Source: Trichosphaerium sp. ATCC 40318 (taxonomy: Eukaryota > Discosea > Flabellinia > Trichosidae). Taken from it: a DNA stretch of 64,000 nt. The notes below the pieces were generated by a model. That model did not search any database, was not told the origin of the DNA, and was given only the letters and a program-made list of their open reading frames with translations. Made by a program: the position numbers and the translations under genes. The stretch's first letter is position 1. Every line of letters starts with the position of its first letter. The stretch is from the NCBI GenBank assembly GCA_038496445.1, contig JALMLS010000376.1, positions 744,001 to 808,000 on the forward strand. The letters are read 5' to 3'. Below are positions 35,580 through 45,392 of this stretch, in pieces.

Positions 35580-36041
35580 ATGAAAATGATCTCACAACGA
35601 AAGCAACGACACCTGTCAATGGACAATAGACTTTCATTACTATCACTACCATTTGATATTCACTATCTTATCTTCAACACTGACAATGAAGCTTACTTCC
35701 TATGGCCTCTGTTGAATAGACAAGCTGCAACTTCAAGTCGCTTCAACGACGACATGGAGAGAAACGGTAGGTTTAAAATATGGCTAAGACAAGGAGTAAA
35801 CACAATAGATGATAAGTATACAAGATTAGAACACCATTATAAAGACGGGAAGCTTCATGGAGAAAGCAGTGTTTGGTATCCAAATAATCAACTCAAATCG
35901 CATTATATGTATTGTAATGGTAAAAAGGATGGTCTGTGTAGTCAGTACTATCTAAATGGTGTACTCAAACAAGAAGAAATCTTTAACATGGGAAAGTGTA
36001 CATCGTTTCGTTGTTGGAACAAAAACGGCGAAGAGCTATAA
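35580..36041 (+). CDS. Intronless F-box-like/YwqK (MORN-type) repeat protein, copy 1
   Basis: Single exon of 153 codons. The N-terminal domain (LSLPFDIHYLIFNTDNEAYF, then LWPLLNRQAATSSRFNDDME) is shared with the two larger genes at 49288 and 54748 and resembles an F-box-like L-P-x-E/D helix bundle. It is followed by about three 20-25 residue repeats of the type YKDGKLHGESSVWYPNNQLK and YCNGKKDGLCSQYYLNGVLK, the pattern of YwqK/MORN-variant repeats found in bacterial, amoebal and giant-virus proteins. It has far fewer repeats than its relatives and ends abruptly (CWNKNGEEL), so it may be shortened. An in-frame ATG at codon 14 (MDNRL) aligns with the start of copy 2 (MENCDNRLL) and may be the true start. 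Confidence 0.72.
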   Translation: MKMISQRKQRHLSMDNRLSLLSLPFDIHYLIFNTDNEAYFLWPLLNRQAATSSRFNDDMERNGRFKIWLRQGVNTIDDKYTRLEHHYKDGKLHGESSVWYPNNQLKSHYMYCNGKKDGLCSQYYLNGVLKQEEIFNMGKCTSFRCWNKNGEEL

Positions 36042-36293
36042 TAACAGCTTCAACAAGAATGCCCTCAAAGAGATCTCTTTTATTTTTCTGCACAACACAA
36101 ACCTAATGAATAAAAATCAAGCGAACAAATTCAATCGATTGGCTTTTGTTATTTTATTTGGCACGTGATCACAAAGATTGTGATCACCAACTTTTTGGCT
36201 TTTTCCCGTTGTTTTTTTGGAACACTTGATTGTATTACAAAGATGGCGCAGATGATGATTGTGAAGACTCTTCCCATCTGTGTCGATATTATT

Positions 36294-36734
36294 TGACTTG
36301 GAAAGAAGAAAGAAATGAGCATTTTCTTTGACCCAATCTTCAAGACTCTAATGAGAAAGGTCAGTATATTATATGTACCATTGGAGATCTACCAAGTAAC
36401 ATTTCTACATTATGTGCTTGTGGATGACATTGTTCAAAATTGTTATGCTATGGCATTAGAACTTCTCTTGCAAACTTCTCTGTCATCCCACAATCAATAC
36501 AATACTTTACCCAAACTTCGCCTGGAAGATTCACCAGAAACAACTGTTCACTGACTGTAAAATTAACTGTAAGAAACATACTCTCAAACAATACCTATTT
36601 TGGTAAAATCTTCAAATATTTCATCACTTTCAAATCCTCTGGTCTTCCAAGTCCATGTGACTTCCATTTATGTTTTTTTCGGGCTCTCCAGTACAACATG
36701 CACGGGTTCAGCAACATCTCTACATGATATCTAA
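36294..36734 (-). pseudogene. Decayed inverted copy of the 3' part of the NmrA-like gene
   Basis: The minus strand of this segment matches plus-strand 60645-61129, covering the last two exons and the intron between them of the NmrA-type gene 24 kb away. Recognisable shared pieces include the acceptor TTAGATATCATG, the segment around KKHEWKAYGLGGPENLKV, and the segment around MTEKFAREV. Differences show decay: an in-frame TAG (36448-36450) replaces a Trp codon, several small indels occur, and the bases encoding the last residues and stop are deleted. Similarity fades at both listed ends. It has no start and cannot make a full domain. Confidence 0.85.
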
Positions 36735-36866
36735 ATAATTAAGCATGTGCAAGAACACGACTTACCCAATGTTTATTAAGGCATACTTAGCTTGATAACG
36801 CGGAAAACTGCTGTTAAGCAAACTCTGATATAAGATTACAAATAAACAGTTTTAGTTTTTACATAT

Positions 36867-39800
36867 TTACACAAAGGATAGAGCACCAACCCTACTAACA
36901 CGTTTAGATTTTTTCTTTTTTTTTGTTGGTGAACATCTCTTTTTTTGTTGTTCAACCATATCTACCATCGCTGGTGTTAGACTCCTAGCAAGAGAAGTCT
37001 TTGAAAAAGCCTGGCGAATTTCAGATTGTTCCAACAAGTCTGCTTCCATCTCACTATTACCAAATAGATCGCTGTTCCGATGAGTAGAAAGCATAAAACC
37101 CTAAAGAAGAAAATGTCTCAATTAGCTCTCATTTGACTGTAATCGATGATAGATGAGATTAAAAAGAACAACACTCACCTTATCAACAACAGTACTCAGA
37201 TCATTAGGTGTTGAAGACTTTTCTCCAATATTATTAGGTAAGTCTCCTTCAAGTAAGTCACAAAGAACATCAGGTTGTGCTGCTTGTTGCTTTTGTTTTT
37301 TTATAGAATAAGTTCTCTCCTTTTCTATTGTCCTCTCCAGAATCTCTAAAGAATAGAGTCAATCAATCAAACCTCACAAAAACAAACAGAATCCAAAACA
37401 AAGACAAACTGGTAAACGGAGAAATTCGGAATAACTCGTTGCCAAAAAAACACGTGCCATTTGTTACTACTGTATCCTTTCTGAATTTAAATAAATTACC
37501 CATGCCAAATAGCTCTCCTTCTTCACCTTTTACACCTGCAACACCCTTAAAATACCTTCTTTCGTTATACCCATGAAGACCAATATTAGCAAGTTGTTGT
37601 TTATAAATCTGGCGGTTATAGATCATCTCTTCTATAGTCCCAGCAGCAACAAAACGAAACACCTTAGTATAACGCTTTTGTCCGAGCCTATAGGCACGGT
37701 CCTGAGCCTGAAGATCATGCGAAACATTCCCTAAACAATGATAAGAACACAAACTTGTGCGTTTTTGAAAGAGAAAAAAACAAGACGTACAATTACAATC
37801 AAAAACCACCACGACATTTGCTCCTAAATCCGTCGCGTTAGCACATACTTGTACAATAAGCTTAAAAAAATACTAACCAGTTAAATTAAGGCCAACACCA
37901 CATGCTTTAGTTGATACTAACAACACAAACTGCGTAGGACTTCTGTTGAAAATATCTACATTTCTCTGTCTTTGTTGAGACGGCGTACGTCCATCTATTC
38001 TTCCATGTGTATATCTCTGGCTTATCAAGAACTCTGATAACAAACTAAAAGATCACTCAGAATAATATCCAAGATAATAAAATAAAGTAAAAAACGAGAA
38101 AAAACAAGCTATCTTGTCGTACTCTAAGGTTGTTCTTGAGTATGAAAATAAGAGAACTTTATCGCCTTCTGATTTCCATTTCTTTAAAAGTTCACTAAGA
38201 ACATGCATCTTTCCTGATACAGCAGTATGTTGTCCACACTTTATACCCTGTTTTATCTTACTATGATCATCTCCAAAAGCACGTTTTTCAAACCGAGCAT
38301 CCCTATTTCTTTTTTGTAATGCATCATCGGCCTTAGGAGTAATCAAGCCAAGGTCTAAATAAACCACATAAATACAACATAAAATGAAGTATCGTACGAT
38401 TAGATATCTGAACAAGCTTTGTTATCATTGGAAGAACTAAACAAAAGTCAGAGTTACAGCACGTTGAACATGAAAGAATCAAGACAAAAAAACTTTTTTA
38501 AGTACCCATTTCTCGCCAATTCATTTCAGCGTCAAGTGACTTTGACAAGCAACATTTACCAGCTTGTCTACCTGACCTAAAATTTAACATTTAATAATCA
38601 AGCCACGTGCCACCAAAAAAAAACAATTACCGGCAAGCACACTTGGTAAACAATCGTTGCATTTTAGCACAGTGCGGTAAATTGAGAACACGCTCATAAG
38701 TCTCTGTTTGAAGTGCTGTAAGCTTGCAAAACACAATATTATCTGGACAGATTGTAGCCATTAATATCACTCATATACAGTCTATAAATTACATACCTTC
38801 CTTCCCAGGCAAGTCATCAGCAATGATTGCTTTAGTTCTTCTCAAAATAACACCTTTCAGTAAAGTTGACAGCTAGTAGCATAAAGTAAGGTCTTGTGGT
38901 CTTTTGATATGCGTCTTACCTTCTGCGCTGCTTTTCTACCTCTTGCAACAATAGCAGGGGCAGCATCATGACGCTGTCCATTCATAACAGGATGAATGAC
39001 AGTACGTCGAAAGTAATCCAAAGTATTTAAATACCCAGGCCATACAAAATTAACTAAAGTCCACAACTCATCATACGAGTTCTGAATTACAGTTCCTGTT
39101 AACCCTAAAGACAAAAAAATATGAGAAATCAACTTCTTCAGCGAAAGCAAAAAAGTATCAAGTCAAGAAGATAACATACCAAACCGTCTGTTATTTTTAA
39201 GTCTCTGACAAGTTTGTGTAAGTTTTGAAGTATTTCCCTTGATTTTATGAACTTCATCAAAGAAAATACAACACCACTCAACATTGTTGATTGCCTCAAA
39301 GTTATTACGCAGCGTATCATAGCTACATATAACAGCATCTGTCCTACAACGAGAGGCAGCCTTAAGGACATCTAATATGCATATTAATCAACCACCAAAA
39401 GAAGAATCATCAACAACAATAAAAGGTTGAAGCAAACAAAACAATAAAGCGTACGAATTTTTTCTTTCCCAATCAAGATGTCAGCATTAACTTTAGCCCA
39501 GTTATAAAACTCGTTCTTCCAATGAGTTAATACAGATGCAGGGCACACAATAAGAACGGGTTTGTTAGATATAGCAGCACTTGCTCCAGTTGATGAGAAG
39601 TGTTTCTTCTTTGGAGAGAAGAAGTTCTTAGGTTTAATACCCTTAATGGCAACAATAGTAGCAATAGCTAATAAAGTCAACTCAGTTCAATACAAAACTC
39701 ATTTATACAACTGTACCTTGCACTGTTTTACCCAATCCCATATCATCTGCAAGAATACCGCCATGATCTTGAACGAAAAGGTTGTACAAAAATTTACAAC

Positions 39801-40768
39801 CTGGACGTTGAAACGGCTTCAGTTTTACATTGATAAATCCTGGCACCTTTTGGAACAAAAAAAATAAGACTTTTGGAATCTAACTGTTACTACTCCCTAC
39901 CTCAACAACTGGTGTTTCTCCTTCCTTACTTAAAAGAAGACCTTCTTGATCAAGGTCGTTATCTCCTTCTCGGTCATGAAACAATGTCTCCTCCTCAGGC
40001 TCACTCGACTAGAAAAGACCGTCACGAAAAAAAAAACTGTGGAGAAAAAAATGGAATTGTACGTCTGAGTCGAACTGTGTGATATCAAGAACTCCTTCAA
40101 TAACACCATCCTTTACTATACGAGGTCCTAATGACACAATCAACGAGAAATTGTAGATTGAACAAAAGTTGTTTAAACGAACCTTGAGGTCTCATTGGAT
40201 TGGTTTTAGGAGCACTACTTCTTTTGTTCATTGAGAAGCCTTCAAAAGCACTTCTGGGCTTTGTCTTCGACCGTTTCGTAACCGTTACTGAAAACGGTTG
40301 TAGTCAGACATAAAATGATGGTAACAATATGTACGTACCGAATTGATCCATTAGAGTGTTCTGTCCGCGTTTTGGTTTTTTCTTGGGCTGAACAGACATA
40401 TCATCGTCTCTGGCACGTTTTTTGCTCCAAGAACGAAGGAAATCCATATCTTTTTGTATTTGCTCTGGTTTTGCGTACACTTGAGCATTTTTTGTCGTTA
40501 TTTTCTTAGGTGACGTTCTAGTGGCATTTGATTGCTTCTGTCGAGTAGGATTATTGCGTAACGACGCAGTGCTAAGCGTACGAAACGTGCTTGGCGAATT
40601 TAACTTCTTGTCGTTTATCGAATTCTGATTTTGTGACTTTGGTGGTGTCTTCAGGCTACCCAGTAACCGTGACGCCGGAGTAGAATTGCCTACATCTTTT
40701 CCACTAATACTTGCTGATTTTGATACTGTAAAGTTGATGCGGCTCTTCACTCTGCTACGGCCATGCAT
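36867..40768 (-). CDS. SNF2-family DNA-dependent ATPase, ERCC6L2/Rad26-like
   Basis: About 18 exons. It has a basic, Ser/Thr-rich N-terminal extension (MHGRSRVKSRINFTVSKSAS). The SNF2 motor shows motif I DHGGILADDMGLGKTV, motif Ia PVLIVCPASVLTHWKNEF, motif II WCCIFFDEVHKIKG (DEVH), motif III LTGTVIQNSYDELW, LKGVILRRTKA, motif IV-V KVLLFSYSRTTL and GVGLNLTGANVVVVFDCNWN, and motif VI DLQAQDRAYRLGQ. After it comes VFRFVAAGTIEEMIYNRQIY with YKQQLANIGLHG, typical of the Rad26/ERCC6/ERCC6L2 group, then a long C-terminal tail. It should act in the nucleus in DNA repair or transcription-blockage bypass. The start chosen is the first ATG in frame (M-H-G-R). Confidence 0.88.
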
Positions 40769-40898
40769 ACTGATCAATAGAAAGCGCTTACAGTATTATG
40801 TACATTAAATATCGAGCAGAAAGCCATCTGTGCAAGATTTTTACAGAAAATAATTGTCTGCTGGTCAAGCGTTCATTCTTGCTTTTTTGAACACCACC

Positions 40899-42012
40899 AT
40901 GAGCAGTAAGGAATCAAAAGTACGCAATAGAGAAGCTCGCCCAATTGTGCTCAATTCTTTGTTTTACTAATTCCATACATCAGTATTTGTTAAAAGTACG
41001 TAGTCAGAGAGAAAGGAGCGCTCGAAAGATAAGAAAGACAAGAAACGGGACAAGAAAGATAAAAAAGATAAGAAACAACGCAAACGTGACAAACGGAAGA
41101 GCGAAAAGCGCGAAAAACGCAATGATGAGAAGCTAGACGACAAAAAAAACTCTCCACGAGAAGTTGAAGCAAAAGAGCATGTAACAAAAACTGAAAGCCA
41201 CAAAACTGGCCCAATACGCCATAAACGACATGACCGTAGGCACCACCCATACTCAGACGAAGATCGGGGACATCGGGATAGAAGAAGACGAGATGACGAC
41301 CGCGGAAGAAGAAACAATTACGACAGATACGACAATGATAGACGAAGGAACTATGACCGCCGCGACTCAAGAAATAACTCAAGGAATAGCAGAAGGTGAG
41401 CAATCAATCGAAAATTAACCGATTACTACATCACCCCTGCTGCTTTTAGTTGCATATAATAATACGTATATAGAGAGCCAACAAGAGGAATGTCATTAGA
41501 GGATAAAAAGAAGATGCTGTGGGGTAAACCAAAGCAAAACAATAACAATTCTACAACAAAGAAAATGACGGTTGAGGAAAAGAAGAAAATGTTATGGGGT
41601 TCTAAAGGAGCTCAGAAAAAAGCTGCTGCACCTGCTGCAACTACCTCTTCTAAACCTGCACCTGGCGGAGCTAATAAATCAATGTGGGCTGCAGCTAGCC
41701 TTGGTGATTCTGATAGGCAAAAGAAGTTCTTTAAACTTATGGGAATGAGCGCTGAAACAAAGGTTCGTCTCTGTCACTCTTCTAAGCGGGACATGTCTAT
41801 TTGTATTTTTTCTTTATTTTTGTTTTGTTTGAACAAGTCAATTTTGACGTAACAGTTAAAGTACTTGAGGATTAACATTATCTTACTTTAAGGTCGATGA
41901 AAGCAAAGCTCAGAAAGTAACTCAACAAAACGAGAAAATGTGGGGTGATCTCGAGCAGAGCTATCAGTCAGGTTTATATTACAACAGAGGCAAACAAGGT
42001 TTAAAGAGTTAA
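40899..42012 (+). CDS. K/D/R-rich protein with SMAP-like C-terminal domain
   Basis: Exon 1 (MSSKESK) joins SERKERSKDKKDKK using the GTACGTAG acceptor near 40992. Then come Lys/Asp-rich and Arg/Asp-rich low-complexity stretches (HDRRHHPYSDEDRGHRDRRR; NYDRRDSRNNSRNSRR). A twin motif follows, EDKKKMLWGKPK and EEKKKMLWGSKG, and then a conserved-looking C-terminus: DRQKKFFKLMGMSAE and NEKMWGDLEQSYQSGLYY, which resembles the small acidic protein-like (SMAP) domain of nuclear RNA-associated proteins. It is probably a nuclear or splicing-associated protein, at moderate confidence. It is head-to-head with the SNF2 gene, 130 bp apart. Confidence 0.7.
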
Positions 42013-42450
42013 ACAAACAAAAAACACATCAGGAGAGCTCACCAACAGCGAATACGTTTGTAAACAGACAAAACAAAAATAATAAAAGCGCACAATAATT
42101 ACTTCAAAAGACAAACACCTAAGAAACTTGTCACAACCACGAGAAAAAGACACGGAAAACGTGAGCGTTGTATACCTGAACTTTTTAATTTATTATTATT
42201 ATTTTTTTCGTTCTCGCTTATTGTACAATATTACAAGTCCCATAGCAATCCCTCATGGTGAATTGACCATCAGTTATTATGTGGTCTCCAAAAAAACCGT
42301 ATTCGGCCCGTTCGTAGGGTGTTAAATGATGACATTAAAAAAAAAATTTCAAAGAACGGGCTGTTGTCACGAATTTCGCAGAACATCCCACCAATCAGAG
42401 AGCGCGGGGTTGCAGTAAAAGAAACTGCATATATGATGCACGAGGCCTAT
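42013..42450. other. Convergent spacer
   Basis: Spacer between the SMAP-like gene and the 3' end of the minus-strand regulator gene. It contains AATAAA-like signals. No exon supported. Confidence 0.4.
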
Positions 42451-44464
42451 TTAACAAGAAAAATTGCCGTCTGGCGCTGCGCCTTCGTTCCAGTAAGGAA
42501 AAGACCCAGGGTTCTCAAGATATTCCTTCCAAATATTAGCCGTTGGTGTTGGCACTGAGCAAGGCGCATCATCAACATCCATAGGTAGTCTCTCCTCATA
42601 AGGGTTAAGAGTTCCTTCGGTTTTTCGCAATTTGACGCGAGAATAGTCAATTTGGTCTAAGCTCTATTAATAAAACAAAACTAATCATTTTTTTCAAACT
42701 ATGCAAAAAAAAAAACCACAAAAAAATAGGTTTGCCCTCTATTTACCTTTTAGAGCCTGAGGCGAGTCTGTTCCCCTAAACGTAGGCAAAGAAGAACCTG
42801 ACCATGGCGGCAAATACTCCTCATTCTACAAAAAAAAAGTCAGCAAAAAACAAAAAAAAAACCCACAAAAGCTCGTAGTATTATAGTACATACCAAAGAT
42901 ATAGGAGGATACTCATTTGCAATATTTTCTCTATCCTCTCTGTATGCAGCCATTGCAGTAGATGCTTCCTGACGACATTCTAACGTGCGTGAGCGGGAAA
43001 AGAAGTGTAACGAATCAAAAAAAAAAAAAAACGTTAAAACGCAAGTAAAAAAAATCACAACGCGGTTTTTAGGCAATAATACCACAAAACAAACCCACAC
43101 ACCAGATTAAAACAATTTCAAGGTACCCTCAACGCACATTTGGTGACTAACAAAAAAAAAGTAACGAAAAACGGAAAACTTCATTTTAAGGTTAAACGTA
43201 CCGGCAAGGTAGTCTGGCAGATCCTGTCTCTTTTTCAACGCTATCTTTTCCCATTCTAGGTCGTGTTAGCAAAAACTACAAAGGAGAAGCCACGAAAAGG
43301 GTAAATCGGTCCAATTGTAAAAATAAGGCTACCAAAACAAGGGAAACAATATAAAGTGGCCAAAACAAGAACATTCTACGCTCAAGGTAAATTGAAAAAA
43401 AAAGATTTTCTTTCCTCGTGTAGCGGCGATAGCGCGATCGCCTTGCGTGATAACGTACGTATAGTTGATTGAAATGCAGGTGTCATTAAATTACCAGGAT
43501 GTGGCGGTGTGTAAATATTAGTTGGCGGACCACCAATCGAAAATACTTGAGTGTTCTGGGTCATATTAGGGTCGTAAGAGCCATAACAATTAGCTGGGCT
43601 CATAGGCGAGGTCACACTCATAGGAGAATTGACTGACATTGGCGTTCCGGGCTGTGAAAGCGAGTGAGGCGAGCCTGGTTGCTGTTGTAGCCGTTGCATT
43701 TGACTCAAAAGCAAGTGTTGATTTAGCACTCTCAAACGTAGTAGGCGTAGTTCTTCTTCTTTTGCAGATAAGTTATTTCGAAGTTTTGAACATTCGTCCT
43801 GAGAGCTAGCCAGTTTATTCGCGAGATCTAGAGAGTACAACGTGAGCGCCACGTAAAATTATAGACAGGCTAACTGTTTTTTGTTGGTTTTTGTTTTTGT
43901 AAACTACGCAAAAGAACATATTTGCGCCTACGTACCTCGTTCAGTTGTTTTCTGTATCTTACCATGAGCGAATTGACCCGTTTCATTACGAATACCCTGT
44001 TTAGCATTTGTTGTGCCATCAGCGCTTTGTTGAGGCTCTTCTCGAACTCTTTTTTTTGGGTGGTTGCGTTTGTTGCGTTTCGCTCTGTACCTCTTGAGTT
44101 GTTGTTGGCGTGTTTTTTCAGCTCGTAGGTTGAAGTCGAAAAAGCCAGGGTTACCAACGGGCTGGACCGCATATCCAAGTGGGGACTGTTGATTAGCAGT
44201 ACTTTGTATAGAAGTCGTTACAAGAGGCTTTTGAGAAAGACAAGGCACACGAGGAACACTGGGATTATTTGGTTGGGTTGCTAGTTGAGCATGAAGTTGT
44301 GCGTTAAGATTAGCCGTCATGAACACCAAAGCTTGTAAATTAGCCTGTATATCATCCAAATTCATTCCTGGCGGAGGTATTGTACACTGAGTAGGCGTTG
44401 AAGCCATTGGTAGTTCTCCTGTTAGATTTATAACGGGAGGATTGCATTGGGGTGAACCCCGCAT
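42451..44464 (-). CDS. Candidate transcriptional regulator: CCT-like basic motif plus leucine-rich coiled coil
   Basis: Six or more exons. The N-terminus is Pro/Gln/Asn-rich (MRGSPQCNPPVINLTGELPM). A basic segment (QQLKRYRAKRNKRNHPKKRV) closely resembles the first half of plant-type CCT motifs (LKRYxxKRxxRxxxKK); its second half (AKQGIRNETGQF) only loosely matches. After an intron a coiled coil follows (LANKLASSQDECSKLRNNLS; KEEELRLLRLRVLNQHLLLS) with leucines at heptad spacing, which could also make this a divergent bZIP. Then come Ser-Pro repeats (MSVNSPMSVTSPMSP) and a C-terminal region with PDYLA, NEYPPISL, NEEYLPPWSG and NIWKEYLENPGSFPYW. A nuclear DNA-binding role is inferred; the class is uncertain. 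Confidence 0.62.
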
Positions 44465-45392
44465 AGTGTTGTTGAAAATTTGCTTCAGTCGTTACCAAGG
44501 AGTACGTCTTTACTATTTGTAATTTCTAAATTATTTTCGCAGAAAATAGGTCACAAAAAACTATTTAGCGCAGGTCAAACAATGTATACTATAAGTATTT
44601 GTCTGCTTTACTGGCTCGCTTGCCATTCCCTAACTCTAAACCTGTTGTATCAGGCGCATAAATTCACTCCTGAATCACTCAACACGATTCATTCCAACTT
44701 CTATTTACAAATCAGTGACTGCGTGTTTCAGTTTGTGTTTTGTGAGCGTTCAGTCTGTAGTTTGTATTGATTCACTAACGAACTGTGCCGTTTTGGTGTA
44801 ACGGTTCAAAAGCCACAAAGTTATTTTCGGATGGTGATTCACAAAGCACAAATTTATTACTTCGTTTCCGTTTAATTCTTACTCCACACGCTATATTCTC
44901 TTGTTTCTAGTATATTCTGGAAACGAACTGCCTAAGAAGAACACATCAACTCCTAAAAAACAACTAACTACGCTCTGATTAGTCATAACCAAGTCTGTTG
45001 TATTCATTACATGCTATTTTCGGCAAAAATCTTCAAAATGTTTTTTGTAGATTTACAAAAGCCTATTTTTCACGTGCTAGATTCTCTTGGCATTGCCACG
45101 CTAGGAATTATTGCTCCTCTGCTGTCTACGCACTCTAACGTGCGAAAATTACATCTTCAGGCTATAAGGAGCACTCTAGTGCTCTCCATGCGCCTATTTC
45201 TTGGGAGTTTGTGTTTCATGCACGGTAAGGTATAGTAATTGCTTTCAAAGAACCATATGTTCCTTGTAAGTAAAGCTATTGCATTACTGCTAAACACAAT
45301 TAATTTATTTTTGTACAACTCTTAGCGCACAAGTTTTGAGGCTAGTCCGACTAGCAATCTTCGATTTGTGTTACAGTTCATAGGAATGTGTT
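44465..45392. other. Spacer upstream of regulator gene
   Basis: A 930-bp spacer. Open frames of 60-96 codons exist (for example 44480-44770 and 45011-45235) but lack domains, splice context or neighbour support, so I do not call them. A CACGTG lies near 45072. Confidence 0.4.

Noticed and set aside
36315-36727. Plus-strand open frames across 36315-36727
   Set aside because: They run antisense to a decayed copy of the NmrA-like gene; the minus-strand homology explains the sequence.
44480-45235. Plus-strand ORFs of 74-96 codons
   Set aside because: Low-complexity hydrophobic/Cys-Phe-rich translations without splice context, domains or neighbour support.
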